This document shows, in pieces, positions 46,514 through 55,444 of a DNA stretch of 64,000 nt. The notes under the pieces are model-generated. The model saw only the letters and a list, made by a program, of their open reading frames with translations, ran no database searches and was not told the DNA's origin. The position numbers and the translations under genes are program-made. Source of the DNA: Mycobacterium sp. MBM (GTDB taxonomy: Bacteria > Actinomycetota > Actinomycetes > Mycobacteriales > Mycobacteriaceae); assembly GCA_021648845.1 (NCBI GenBank), contig JAKJHY010000029.1:1-64000 (forward strand), in the 5' to 3' direction. How positions within the stretch are numbered: position 1 is the first letter of the stretch; each line of letters begins with the position of its first letter.

Positions 46514-47296
46514 ATGAGTGGCTCCGTCACGCCGCTCACTGAGCGGGCCGACCGCGTAGCCGCAGCGATCAAGCTGCAGCGACCCGTCGAACGTCGCCGC
46601 GCCGCACGCTTTCTCGCCGAGGGACCCAACCTCGTCGAGGCAGCGTTGCGGCGCGGAGTCGTCTCCGAGGTGTTCGTCACCGAGGATGCGGCGGTACGCT
46701 TCGCGTCCCTATTGGTTGACGTACCGACCTACGTCGTGACGGACAAGGCCGCAAAAGCATTGTCGGACACCGTCACTCCCGTCGGACTGGTCGCGGTCTG
46801 CCGCATTCCCGAGGTGTCGCTGCCGGATCTGCTTGCCGGCGATCCACGCTTGGTGGCGGTCGCCGTGGAAACCTCGGACCCGGGCAATGCGGGCACCTTG
46901 ATCCGCCTCGCCGATGCGATGGGCGCCGACGCGCTGATTCTGGCCGGCAACAGCGTCGACCCGTACAACCCGAAATGCCTACGCGCGTCGGCCGGCAGCA
47001 TCTTCGGGACCCGGGTGCTGTCGGTGCCCGACCCCGTCGACCTCATCGGCGCATTGCGCGAGGCCGGGCTGCAGGTGCTGGCCACCACCCTGGACGGCAC
47101 GACGGCGCTGCCGTCGGTGGATCTGAGCCGGCCGACGGCATGGCTGTTCGGCTCGGAAGCGCACGGGTTGTCCTCGCAGGTCGCCGCGGCTGCGGACACG
47201 CAGGTGACCATTCCCATGCGGGGTAGCGCGGAAAGCCTCAATGTGGCCGCCGCCGCCGCGATTTGCCTGTACCAGAGCGCGCAGGCCCTGGATTGA
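46514..47296 (+). CDS. tsnR: TrmH/SpoU-family RNA 2'-O-methyltransferase
   Basis: This 260-residue protein has an N-terminal RNA-binding (L30e-like) part (RFLAEGPNLVEAALRRGVVS) and a C-terminal SPOUT knot. The three SpoU motifs are present: AVETSDPGNAGTLIRLADAM, LFGSEAHGL, and the closing IPMRGSAESLNVAAAAAI. It uses S-adenosylmethionine to methylate a ribose in rRNA or tRNA. The exact target is not predictable; the M. tuberculosis equivalent is Rv1644 (tsnR). It starts at ATG 46514, 11 bases after rplT, so it belongs to the translation operon. Confidence 0.93.
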   Translation: MSGSVTPLTERADRVAAAIKLQRPVERRRAARFLAEGPNLVEAALRRGVVSEVFVTEDAAVRFASLLVDVPTYVVTDKAAKALSDTVTPVGLVAVCRIPEVSLPDLLAGDPRLVAVAVETSDPGNAGTLIRLADAMGADALILAGNSVDPYNPKCLRASAGSIFGTRVLSVPDPVDLIGALREAGLQVLATTLDGTTALPSVDLSRPTAWLFGSEAHGLSSQVAAAADTQVTIPMRGSAESLNVAAAAAICLYQSAQALD

Positions 47297-47299
47297 CCG

Positions 47300-47355
47300 C
47301 GAGATTCACACCAGGGACGAATCCGCACGCTGCGACGTCCCTGGTGTGAATCTCG
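47300..47355. terminator. Long perfect inverted repeat between convergent genes
   Basis: Two 20-base perfect complementary arms (CGAGATTCACACCAGGGACG at 47300-47319; complement at 47336-47355) flank a 16-base loop. It lies 3 bases after the tsnR stop and 5 bases before the stop of the convergent acyl-CoA dehydrogenase gene, so it can terminate both. The arms are unusually long and non-GC-extreme, as in a dispersed intergenic repeat. Confidence 0.75.
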
Positions 47356-47360
47356 ACGGC

Positions 47361-48602
47361 TCAGCCGCTGAGCAATCCCCGCGCCACGTGCGTGATCTGC
47401 ACCTCGTTGGACCCCGCGTAGATCATCAGGGACTTCGCGTCGCGGGCCAGCTGCTCCACCCGGTACTCGGTCATGTACCCGTTGCCGCCGAAGAGTTGGA
47501 CGGCCTCCATGGCCACATCGGTGGCCGCCTGCGAGCAGTACCACTTGATAGCGGACGCCTCGGCCAAGGAGATCGACGCCCCCTGCTGGGCGGACTCGAT
47601 GACCCGGAACAGCATGTTACGCACATTCATCCGAGCCACCTCCATGTTGGCCAGCTTGAGCTGGATCAGCTGGAACTGGCCGATCTCCTTACCCCACAAC
47701 ACCCGGTTCTTGGCGTAGTCCACGGACAGCCGCAGGCACTCCTCGATGACTCCCAGCGCCATCGCCGCCACGCCGATCCGTTCGGCCGAGAAGCTGGAGC
47801 GCGCACTGTCGCGGCCGTCACCCGCGGTGTTGTTCTCGGTCTCACCGAGCAGCCGGTCACGGCCGAGCCGGACATTGTTGAAGAACAGTTCGCCGGTGCG
47901 GGAGGAGTGAATGCCCATCTTGTGGAACGGTTTCGACTGGACGAAGCCCTCCATGCCGCGGTCCAGCACGAACGTCAGCACCGTGCGGTCGCGCTTGGCG
48001 GTGCCGTCGCCCTCGTCCAATTTGGCGTACACCACCACCACATCGGCGTCGGGCCCGTTGGTGATGAAGGTCTTCTGCCCGTTGAGGATGTAGTCCTCAC
48101 CGTCGCGCACGACGTAGGATTTCATGCCACCGAACGCGTCAGAACCCGAATCCGGCTCGGTGATGGCCCAGGCGCCGATCTTCTCGTAGGTCACCAGCCC
48201 GGGCAGCCAGCGTTCCTGCTGGGCCAGGGTGCCGCGGCTCTGGATGGTTGGGACCGTCAACCCGAGGCTGACACCCATGCCCGTCACCAAACCCATGGAT
48301 ACCCGGCATAATTCGCTGATCAGGACGAAACCCATGCCGGCCTGGTCGCGTCCACCGCCGAACATGCTGCCGGAGGATTTGCCGGCCTGCGCTGTCTCGC
48401 CGGTTCGCAGGCGTGACAGTCTGCGCTCCAGGGCTTCCCGGGCCATCGTGTCGATACCGAAGGCGGCGAACAGCTTCCGGACGATGGGGTAGGGCTCCAT
48501 ATCGCCGCTCTCCAGCGCGTCGATGTTCGGCCGGATCTCTTTGTCCACGAATTCGCGCACCGCGTCGCGGACGGCGATGTCGACGTCGGACCATTCCAGC
48601 AT
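47361..48602 (-). CDS. Acyl-CoA dehydrogenase
   Basis: This 413-residue flavoenzyme has the middle-domain signature WAITEPDSGSDAFGGMKS and NGQKTFITNGPDADVVVVYA. A long N-terminal insertion with Gly/Ser-rich TAQAGKSSGSMFGGG lies about residues 70-90. The C-terminus, QLFGGNGYMTEYRVEQLARD followed by IYAGSNEVQ, shows Ala in place of the medium-chain-type catalytic Glu. Instead ERIGVAAMALG places a Glu where isovaleryl- and long-chain enzymes have their base, so activity is likely. It starts at ATG 48602 and lies 4 bases after the MpaB-like gene, hence one operon. Confidence 0.92.
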   Translation of the reverse strand: MLEWSDVDIAVRDAVREFVDKEIRPNIDALESGDMEPYPIVRKLFAAFGIDTMAREALERRLSRLRTGETAQAGKSSGSMFGGGRDQAGMGFVLISELCRVSMGLVTGMGVSLGLTVPTIQSRGTLAQQERWLPGLVTYEKIGAWAITEPDSGSDAFGGMKSYVVRDGEDYILNGQKTFITNGPDADVVVVYAKLDEGDGTAKRDRTVLTFVLDRGMEGFVQSKPFHKMGIHSSRTGELFFNNVRLGRDRLLGETENNTAGDGRDSARSSFSAERIGVAAMALGVIEECLRLSVDYAKNRVLWGKEIGQFQLIQLKLANMEVARMNVRNMLFRVIESAQQGASISLAEASAIKWYCSQAATDVAMEAVQLFGGNGYMTEYRVEQLARDAKSLMIYAGSNEVQITHVARGLLSG

Positions 48603-48605
48603 CGG

Positions 48606-49673
48606 CTATGCGACCTCTCGTTTGGCGGTGGATTTCTTCGGCGCGCGACGCGCCGGGAAACGGTTCAGCCCGGCCAGCGAGAACGTGGTGTGCACCAACG
48701 ATCCGGCGTGGTCCAGCAGCGATTTCTGCCTTGGCTGATAGTGCATGGGCAAGCCCCTGCGGTCCGCCGGCGGGGCCATGAAGCTGGGTGCCTCCACCAG
48801 CGGTGCATCCTCGGGGATGGTGCCTGCGGCGCGCCGGTAGGCCGAGACCGCGCGCGGATGCAACCGGATCTCGTCGGGGACCACGGTGAACGCGACCTCG
48901 ACAGCCTTGCCGAACAGTCGCAGCAGAATCTCGTCGCCGGCGGTCCAGCGCATGCCGGCCTTCTCGCGGACCGGCGGGTCGAAGACCCCGGCCGCGACCC
49001 AGCGCTGCGCGCCGACCATCGGTTTGAACAGTTGGTCCCACACCGCGGTCGGCAGTAACACGAACCACGGTTTGGGGATGCGGATGCTGAAGATGTCGAG
49101 CGTGGCGCGGTTGATCTCCAACTCTTCGCGGCACTTGTGGTCCCAGTAGACCAGGAAGTCCTCCCAGCTGTCCGGCACCGGGCGCATGCTCATGCCGTAC
49201 ATCCGGTACCACTGCACGTGCTCGTCGAACAGTTGATGCTTCTCGGCCTCGGTGAGGCCGCCGCAGAAGTAGTCGGCGGTCTTGATGATCAGCATGAAGA
49301 AGGTGGCGTGCGCCCAATAGAAGGTGTCGGGATTGAGGGCGTGGTAGCGCCTGCCCTGTGCGTCGACGCCCTTGATGTCGTGATGGAACCCCTTGATCTG
49401 GGCGCCGGTCGCCGCCGCGCGATCGCCGTCGTAGACCACCCCCATGATCGGGTACACCGACCGGGCCACCCGCTGTAGCGGCTCGCGCAACAGGATCGAG
49501 TGATCTTCGACGCCGGCCCCGAGCTCGGGGTACATGTTCTGGATCGAGCCGATCCAGACGCCCAGTAGGCCGGTGCGCAGATCCCCGAAGTATTTCCAGG
49601 TCAGCGAGTCGGGGCCGAGCGGGATCGCGGTCTGCGCAATCGTCGGTGCGGGATCGTGCGGGGCAGCAGTCAT
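48606..49673 (-). CDS. MpaB-like/DUF2236 oxygenase family protein
   Basis: A 355-residue protein of the DUF2236 (latex-clearing protein, MpaB) family. Characteristic segments are LREPLQRVARSVYPIMGVVY, YHALNPDTFYWAHATFFMLI, YRMYGMSMRPVPDSWEDFLV and YWDHKCREELEIN, with His and Arg residues that bind heme in studied relatives (Lcp). It is the positional counterpart of M. tuberculosis Rv1645c. The acyl-CoA dehydrogenase follows directly, suggesting oxidative lipid or terpenoid degradation; the substrate is unknown. It starts at ATG 49673. Confidence 0.85.
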   Translation of the reverse strand: MTAAPHDPAPTIAQTAIPLGPDSLTWKYFGDLRTGLLGVWIGSIQNMYPELGAGVEDHSILLREPLQRVARSVYPIMGVVYDGDRAAATGAQIKGFHHDIKGVDAQGRRYHALNPDTFYWAHATFFMLIIKTADYFCGGLTEAEKHQLFDEHVQWYRMYGMSMRPVPDSWEDFLVYWDHKCREELEINRATLDIFSIRIPKPWFVLLPTAVWDQLFKPMVGAQRWVAAGVFDPPVREKAGMRWTAGDEILLRLFGKAVEVAFTVVPDEIRLHPRAVSAYRRAAGTIPEDAPLVEAPSFMAPPADRRGLPMHYQPRQKSLLDHAGSLVHTTFSLAGLNRFPARRAPKKSTAKREVA

Positions 49674-49883
49674 GGCGTCTCCGTTGAGCCTTGAAAACTA
49701 CGGATGTCCGGCAACCCTATGCGTGACAACGTGCGTTGTCTACAGTTCGCACCGGCGCGGCGGGACGACGTTATGTGTCGGCGACGAACTCTCCACGCGG
49801 GCGTGACCTGCGAGTTCATCACATCGGGGGCGATGTGAGCAACGTCTAGGGCCGACGTCGTTGCCGCCGTCAGGAGCGCCGCT

Positions 49884-49889
49884 TAGGGT
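49884..49889 (+). promoter_or_regulatory. -10 hexamer of leaderless cyclase promoter
   Basis: TAGGGT is followed by 7 bases and GTG 49897. This decides the preferred start codon of the cyclase gene. Confidence 0.4.
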
Positions 49890-49896
49890 GGCGCTT

Positions 49897-50802
49897 GTGG
49901 ATGCCGAATCGTTCGATGAACGATCCGCACGCACCGGGGAGATCGAGCGCTCCGAGGCGCCGTACCGTCACGCGGGACCCCTGGGGTGGCTCACCGCCAC
50001 CAACCACAACGCCAACGTCATCGCCATGCTCCGGCGCGTGCGCCGGGCCTTGCCCGGAGACCCCGAGTTCGGCGACCCGCTGTCGGCCGCCGGTGACGGT
50101 GGGCCGCGCGCTGCGGCCCGCGCCGCCGATCGGCTGTTGGAGCGCGAGGCCGTGTCCCGGGAGGTCAGCCTCGGCGCCCTGCAGGTGTGGCAGGCACTCA
50201 CCGAACGGGTCTCGGGCCGGCCGCCGAACCGCGAGATGACCCTGGTGTTCACCGACCTGGTCGGGTTCTCCAGCTGGTCGCTGGGCGCCGGTGACGACGC
50301 GACGCTGCGGCTGCTGCGTCGCCTCGCGCAGGTGACGGAACCTCCGCTGCTGGCAGAGGGCGGCCACATCGTCAAACGGATGGGCGACGGCGCCATGGCG
50401 GTGTTCGGGGATCCGGTGACCGCGGTGCGCGCGGTGTTGGCCGCCCTGGACGCCGTCGGAACCATCGAGGTGGACGGTTACACCCCCCGCATGCGGGCCG
50501 GTATCCACACCGGGCACCCTCAGCGGATCGGGTCGGATTGGCTCGGTGTCGACGTCAACATCGCCGCGCGTGTGATGGAACGCGCCACCCGCGGCGGCCT
50601 GGTCATCTCGCATCCCACGCTGGAGCGGATCACCGAGAGCGGCCGGTTCGACGCGCTCGGGGTCACGGTGAAGAAGGTGCGCAAGCAATTGTTCGCGGCC
50701 AAGCCGAGCGGGGTGCCCGAGGACCTGCAGATGTACTGGGTGAAGCCGGCCCCGCTGGTCGGTGGCGGTGACCGGTTCGACGCGGACGCCGAGGGTGCGT
50801 GA
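49897..50802 (+). CDS. Class III adenylate/guanylate cyclase
   Basis: A 301-residue protein. The N-terminal ~110 residues form a helical regulatory part (HAGPLGWLTATNHNANVIAM). The catalytic domain (about 115-290) has every key position: first metal Asp in LVFTDLVGFSSWS, second in KRMGDGAMAVF with the adjacent substrate-specifying Lys, and the transition-state Asn/Arg in GVDVNIAARVM. It should make cAMP as a homodimer. It corresponds to M. tuberculosis Rv1647, an active adenylyl cyclase. GTG 49888 is an alternative start. There is no membrane helix. Confidence 0.92.
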   Translation: MDAESFDERSARTGEIERSEAPYRHAGPLGWLTATNHNANVIAMLRRVRRALPGDPEFGDPLSAAGDGGPRAAARAADRLLEREAVSREVSLGALQVWQALTERVSGRPPNREMTLVFTDLVGFSSWSLGAGDDATLRLLRRLAQVTEPPLLAEGGHIVKRMGDGAMAVFGDPVTAVRAVLAALDAVGTIEVDGYTPRMRAGIHTGHPQRIGSDWLGVDVNIAARVMERATRGGLVISHPTLERITESGRFDALGVTVKKVRKQLFAAKPSGVPEDLQMYWVKPAPLVGGGDRFDADAEGA

Positions 50803-50826
50803 CGTCGCTCTCACATCGGCATCACC

Positions 50827-50832
50827 TATGAT
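50827..50832 (+). promoter_or_regulatory. -10 hexamer of leaderless pheST promoter
   Basis: TATGAT is 6 bases before GTG 50839. It is the same hexamer and spacing as at the TPR-CHAT cluster. No T-box or leader peptide was found in the short gap after the cyclase gene. Confidence 0.5.
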
Positions 50833-50838
50833 CGCCGG

Positions 50839-51870
50839 GTGGCGGAGCTCTCAGAAGAAGGCCTGATCAACGCGGTGAGCGCGGCCCGGCAGGCCTTCGA
50901 AGCGGCCGCCGACCTGGACGCGCTCGCCCGGGCCAAGACCGAACACCTCGGTGACCGATCACCGATCGCGCTGGCGCGTCAGGCATTGGGGTCGTTGCCC
51001 AAGACCGAGCGCGCCGATGCCGGCAAACGGGTCAACATCGCCCGGACCGAGGCGCAGCAGGCCTATGACGACCGGCTCGTCGCACTGCGCGCGGAGCGCG
51101 ACGCCGCGGTCCTGGTGGCCGAGCGGATCGACGTGACGCTGCCGTCGACCCGCCAGCCGATCGGTGCCCGCCATCCGATCACCCTGCTCACCGAACGCAT
51201 CGCCGACACCTTCGTCGCGATGGGCTGGGAGCTGGCCGAGGGGCCCGAAGTCGAGACCGAGCAGTTCAACTTCGACGCGCTGAACTTCCCGCCGGACCAC
51301 CCGGCGCGCAGTGAGCAGGACACCTTCCACATCGCGCCCGAGGGCTCGCGTCAGGTGCTGCGCACACACACCTCACCGGTGCAGATCCGCGCGCTGCTGG
51401 AACGCGAGTTGCCGGTGTACATCGTCTCGCTGGGCCGTACCTTCCGCACCGACGAACTCGATGCGACCCACACCCCGGTCTTTCATCAGGTCGAGGGTCT
51501 CGCGGTGGACAAGGGACTGACGATGGCCAACCTGCGGGGCACATTGGATGCGTTGGCCCGCGCCGAGTTCGGGCCGGCCGGACGGACCCGGTTCCGTCCG
51601 CATTTCTTCCCGTTCACCGAACCGTCGGCCGAGGTGGACGTGTGGTTCGAGAACAAGAAGGGCGGACCGGGTTGGGTCGAGTGGGGCGGTTGCGGCATGG
51701 TCAATCCGAATGTGTTGCGCGCCTGCGGGATCGACCCGGCAGAGTACTCCGGGTTCGCGTTCGGGATGGGGCTGGAACGTACTCTGCAGTTCCGCAACGG
51801 CATTCCCGATATGCGTGACATGGTCGAGGGCGATGTGCGGTTCTCGCTGCCGTTCGGGGTGGGTGCCTGA
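50839..51870 (+). CDS. pheS: Phenylalanyl-tRNA synthetase alpha chain
   Basis: A 343-residue catalytic subunit of the (alpha-beta)2 class II enzyme. The N-terminal coiled-coil spans about 1-90. Then come motif 1 region HPITLLTERIADTFVAMGWE, motif 2 region IVSLGRTFRTDELDATHTPVFHQ with HQVEGLAVD, and motif 3 GMGLERTLQFRNGIPDMRD. It starts at GTG 50839. Its TGA shares bases with the ATG of pheT (TGATG), so the subunits are translationally coupled. Confidence 0.97.
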   Translation: MAELSEEGLINAVSAARQAFEAAADLDALARAKTEHLGDRSPIALARQALGSLPKTERADAGKRVNIARTEAQQAYDDRLVALRAERDAAVLVAERIDVTLPSTRQPIGARHPITLLTERIADTFVAMGWELAEGPEVETEQFNFDALNFPPDHPARSEQDTFHIAPEGSRQVLRTHTSPVQIRALLERELPVYIVSLGRTFRTDELDATHTPVFHQVEGLAVDKGLTMANLRGTLDALARAEFGPAGRTRFRPHFFPFTEPSAEVDVWFENKKGGPGWVEWGGCGMVNPNVLRACGIDPAEYSGFAFGMGLERTLQFRNGIPDMRDMVEGDVRFSLPFGVGA

Positions 51871-54356
51871 TGCGCGTTCTCTACAGCTGGCTGCGTGACA
51901 CCGTCCGCGCCGGTGCCCCGGGCTGGGACATGTCGGTTGCCGACCTGGAGCAGACGTTGATCCGCATCGGCCACGAGGTCGAAGAGATCATTGCGGTCGG
52001 CCCGGTCACCGGACCGCTGACCGTGGGCCGGGTGACCGCGATCGAGGAACTCACCGAGTTCAAGAAGCCCATCCGGGCTTGCAAGGTCGATGTCGGCGAG
52101 CCGGAGCTTCGCGATATCGTCTGTGGTGCACGCAACTTCGCCGTCGACGACCTGGTCGTCGTCGCGCTGCCCGGCACCGTTCTGCCCGGCGATTTCGCGA
52201 TCGCCAAGCGCAAGACCTACGGCCGCACGTCCGACGGCATGATCTGCTCGGCCTCCGAGCTCAATCTCGGCGGCGACCACTCCGGGATCCTGGTGTTGCC
52301 GCCGGGCACCGCCGAGCCGGGAGACTCGGCCATCGACGTCGTCGGCCTCGACGATGTGGTGTTCAATCTGGCGATCACCCCGGATCGCGGCTACTGCCTG
52401 TCGATGCGGGGTATGGCCCGCGATATCGCCTGCGCCCTGGACCTGGAGTTCGTGGATCCGGCCGACGTCCCGGCTCTGCCCGCGGAGGGGCCGGCGTGGC
52501 CGCTGACCGTGCAGCCGGGGACCGGGGTGCAACGCTTCGGGCTGCGTCCAGTCAGCGGTATCGACCCGTCCGCGGTGTCGCCGTGGTGGCTGCAGCGCCG
52601 CCTGCTGCTGTCCGGGATCCGCGCCATCTCACCGGCCGTCGATGTCACCAACTACGTGATGCTCGAACTCGGGCACCCCATGCACGCGCACGACCGGTCG
52701 CTGATCACCGGCGCGTTCAACGTGCGGTTCGCCGAGCCGGGGGAGAAGGTCACCACCCTCGACGATGTCACCCGCACCCTCAACGACGGTGACGTGTTGA
52801 TCGTCGACGATGTCGCCACCGCGGCCATCGGCGGGGTGATGGGTGCGGGCACCACCGAGGTGCGCGATTCCACCACCGATGTGCTGCTGGAGGCCGCCGT
52901 ATGGGATCCGGCCGCGGTGTCACGCACCCAGCGCCGGCTGCGGCTGGCCAGCGAGGCCGGCCGCCGCTACGAGCGCACCGTCGACCCGGCCATCTCGGTG
53001 GCCGCCCTGGATCGCTGTGCCACGCTGCTCGCCGAGATCGCCGGCGGCACCGCGGAGCCCACGTTGACCGACTGGCGCGGTGACCCACCGCGCACGGACT
53101 GGTCGCCGGCGGCGGTCAGTATGCCGGCGGATCTGCCCGACCGTGTTGCGGGTGTGAGTTACCCGGCCGGTGTCGCCGCGCGACGGCTCGCCCAGATCGG
53201 TGCGGTGGTGACCGAGGCCGGCGACCGGATCACTGCCGTCCCCCCCAGCTGGCGTACCGACCTGCGTGAGCCCGCGGATCTGGTCGAAGAGGTGCTGCGC
53301 CTGGAAGGCCTGGATGCCATCCCGTCGGTGCTTCCGCTCGCCCCGCCGGGGCGCGGGCTGACGCCGGTGCAGAGGCGTCGTCGTGCGTTGGGGAAGTCGT
53401 TGGCGCTCAACGGTTATGTCGAGGTGCTGCCGACCCCGTTTTTGCCCGCGGGCGTGTTCGACACCTGGGGTCTTGCGGCCGACGACCCACGCCGTGCCGT
53501 CGTGACCGTGCTCAACCCGCTGGAGGCCGACCGCCCACATCTGGCTACCACCCTGCTGCCGGGCCTGCTGGAGGCGTTGTCGCGCAATGTGTCTCGCGGT
53601 GCGGTGGACGCCGCACTGTTCGCCATCTCACACGTCGCGCTCAAGACGGCGGATACCCGCGCCGTCGACCGCATCCCGACCGACCGCCGTCCTTCCGCCG
53701 AGGAGATCTCCGGGCTGGACAGTTCACTGCCGCGCCAGCCCGAACATGTTTCGGTGGTGCTGGCCGGCCTGCGCGAACCCGCCGGGCCGTGGGGCGCCGG
53801 GCGGCCGGTGCAGGCCGCGGATGCCTTCGAGGCGGTCCAGGTGATCGGACGCGCGGCCGGGGTGGAGTTCAACCTGCGCGCCGCGCAGGAGTTGCCATGG
53901 CACCCGGGCCGATGCGCCGAGGTCCGCATCGGTGACATGACGGTGGGCCATGCCGGTCAGCTGCATCCCGCGGTGATCGAGCGGATGGGTCTGCCAGCCG
54001 GTACCTGCGCGGTGGAACTCGACCTCGATGCCATCCCGATCATCGAGCGCCTGCCCGCGCCGGCGGTATCGCCGTTTCCGGCGGTGTTCCAGGACATCAG
54101 TCTCGTCGTGCCCGACGAGGTGGCCGCCGCGTCGGTGGTCGACGCCGTGCGCGCCGGCGCCGGTGAGTTGCTGGAGGACGTGCGGTTGTTCGACGTGTAC
54201 ACCGGACCGCAGATCGGCGCGGGCCGCAAGTCGCTGACCCTGGCGCTGCGGTTCCGTGCGGCGGACCGGACGCTCACCGAGGACGAGGCCAGCGCCGCCC
54301 GGGACGCCGCGGTGGCCGTCGCGGCGCAGCGGGTGGGAGCGGTGCAGCGCGCCTGA
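51870..54356 (+). CDS. pheT: Phenylalanyl-tRNA synthetase beta chain
   Basis: An 828-residue subunit. It has a tRNA-binding OB domain (about 40-150: VGRVTAIEELTEFKKPIRAC), the B3/B4 editing domain (about 205-380: GVQRFGLRPVSGIDPSAVSP; DVTNYVMLELGHPMHAHDRS), the B5 domain (about 410-480) and a catalytic-like core. The C-terminal anticodon-binding FDX-ACB fold includes FPAVFQDISLVVPDEVAA and GRKSLTLALRFRAADRTLTE. It starts at ATG 51870 within the pheS stop. Confidence 0.97.
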   Translation: MRVLYSWLRDTVRAGAPGWDMSVADLEQTLIRIGHEVEEIIAVGPVTGPLTVGRVTAIEELTEFKKPIRACKVDVGEPELRDIVCGARNFAVDDLVVVALPGTVLPGDFAIAKRKTYGRTSDGMICSASELNLGGDHSGILVLPPGTAEPGDSAIDVVGLDDVVFNLAITPDRGYCLSMRGMARDIACALDLEFVDPADVPALPAEGPAWPLTVQPGTGVQRFGLRPVSGIDPSAVSPWWLQRRLLLSGIRAISPAVDVTNYVMLELGHPMHAHDRSLITGAFNVRFAEPGEKVTTLDDVTRTLNDGDVLIVDDVATAAIGGVMGAGTTEVRDSTTDVLLEAAVWDPAAVSRTQRRLRLASEAGRRYERTVDPAISVAALDRCATLLAEIAGGTAEPTLTDWRGDPPRTDWSPAAVSMPADLPDRVAGVSYPAGVAARRLAQIGAVVTEAGDRITAVPPSWRTDLREPADLVEEVLRLEGLDAIPSVLPLAPPGRGLTPVQRRRRALGKSLALNGYVEVLPTPFLPAGVFDTWGLAADDPRRAVVTVLNPLEADRPHLATTLLPGLLEALSRNVSRGAVDAALFAISHVALKTADTRAVDRIPTDRRPSAEEISGLDSSLPRQPEHVSVVLAGLREPAGPWGAGRPVQAADAFEAVQVIGRAAGVEFNLRAAQELPWHPGRCAEVRIGDMTVGHAGQLHPAVIERMGLPAGTCAVELDLDAIPIIERLPAPAVSPFPAVFQDISLVVPDEVAAASVVDAVRAGAGELLEDVRLFDVYTGPQIGAGRKSLTLALRFRAADRTLTEDEASAARDAAVAVAAQRVGAVQRA

Positions 54357-54386
54357 ACCGGGGCGTTCTAATGAATTTGCACTTGA

Positions 54387-54402
54387 CTGCATAATGATGC
54401 AA
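54387..54402 (+). promoter_or_regulatory. ArgR operator (ARG box) over the argC promoter
   Basis: CTGCATAATGATGCAA differs at one base from TTGCATAACGATGCAA-type operators recalled for M. tuberculosis ArgR (the central position also varies) and contains the TGCAT-N4-ATGCA dyad. The TGCATAAT part doubles as an extended -10, giving a leader of about 10 bases before argC. A second imperfect half-site (TGAATTTGCA) lies just upstream at 54372. ArgR, encoded in the same operon, would block the promoter when arginine is present. Confidence 0.75.
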
Positions 54403-54412
54403 GGATCGTGGC

Positions 54413-55444
54413 ATGACCTCAGTAGCCGTCGCAGGCGCCAGTGGATACGCGGGTGGAGAGATTCTGCGCCTGCTGCTCGGCCATCCCGCCTACGCGGACG
54501 GGCGGCTGACCATCGGCGCGCTCACCGCCGCGGCCAGCGCGGGCAGCACGCTCGGTGAACACCATCCGCACCTGCTGCCACTGGCCGACCGCGTGCTGGC
54601 GCCCACCGAGGCGGCCGTGCTGGCCGACCATGACGTCGTGTTTCTCGGCTTGCCGCACGGGCATTCCGCCGAACTCGCCGCGCAACTCGGCGATACCGTC
54701 ATCATCGACTGCGGTGCGGACTTCCGGCTGACCGACCCCGCCGACTGGGAGAAGTTCTACGGCAGTGCGCACGCCGGCACCTGGCCCTACGGCCTGCCCG
54801 AACTTCCCGGCGGCCGGGAAGCCCTCCGTGGCGCCACCCGCATCGCGGTACCCGGCTGCTACCCGACGTCGGCGCTGCTGGCCATGCTGCCGGCCGTCGC
54901 CGCCGGTCTGGTCGAACCGAACGTCACCGTCGTCGCGGTCAGCGGCACCTCCGGTGCGGGCAAATCGGCCAAGGTCGATCTGCTCGGCTCGGAGGTCATC
55001 GGATCGGCACGCGCATACAACATTGCGGGTAAGCACCGCCACACCCCGGAGATCGCCCAGGGCCTGCGCAGGGTCACCGAGAAGAAGGTGACCGTGTCCT
55101 TCACGCCGGTACTCATCCCCACCTCACGTGGCATCCTGGCCACCTGTACCGCGCCGACTCACGCGTCCGAATCCGAGATCCGCTCCGCCTACGAGAAGGC
55201 CTACGGCGCAGAACCTTTCATTCACCTGCTGCCGGAAGGGCAGTTGCCCAAGACGGGATCGGTCATCGGGAGCAATGCCGCCCAGATCGCCATCGCCGTC
55301 GACGTGGAGGCCGGCACCCTGGTGGCCATCTGCGCCATCGACAACCTCACCAAGGGCACCGGCGGCGCCGCGGTGCAATCGATGAACCTGGCGCTGGGCT
55401 GGCCCGAAACCGAAGGACTGACAACCGTGGGAGTGGCGCCGTGA
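54413..55444 (+). CDS. argC: N-acetyl-gamma-glutamyl-phosphate reductase
   Basis: A 343-residue enzyme that reduces N-acetylglutamyl phosphate to the semialdehyde with NADPH (third step of arginine synthesis). Features are the Rossmann motif AVAGASGYAGGE at the N-terminus, catalytic C149 in IAVPGCYPTSALLA, and GKHRHTPEI with the catalytic His. It is the first gene of the arginine operon, under the ArgR box. The start is ATG 54413. It overlaps argJ as GTGA. Confidence 0.97.
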   Translation: MTSVAVAGASGYAGGEILRLLLGHPAYADGRLTIGALTAAASAGSTLGEHHPHLLPLADRVLAPTEAAVLADHDVVFLGLPHGHSAELAAQLGDTVIIDCGADFRLTDPADWEKFYGSAHAGTWPYGLPELPGGREALRGATRIAVPGCYPTSALLAMLPAVAAGLVEPNVTVVAVSGTSGAGKSAKVDLLGSEVIGSARAYNIAGKHRHTPEIAQGLRRVTEKKVTVSFTPVLIPTSRGILATCTAPTHASESEIRSAYEKAYGAEPFIHLLPEGQLPKTGSVIGSNAAQIAIAVDVEAGTLVAICAIDNLTKGTGGAAVQSMNLALGWPETEGLTTVGVAP

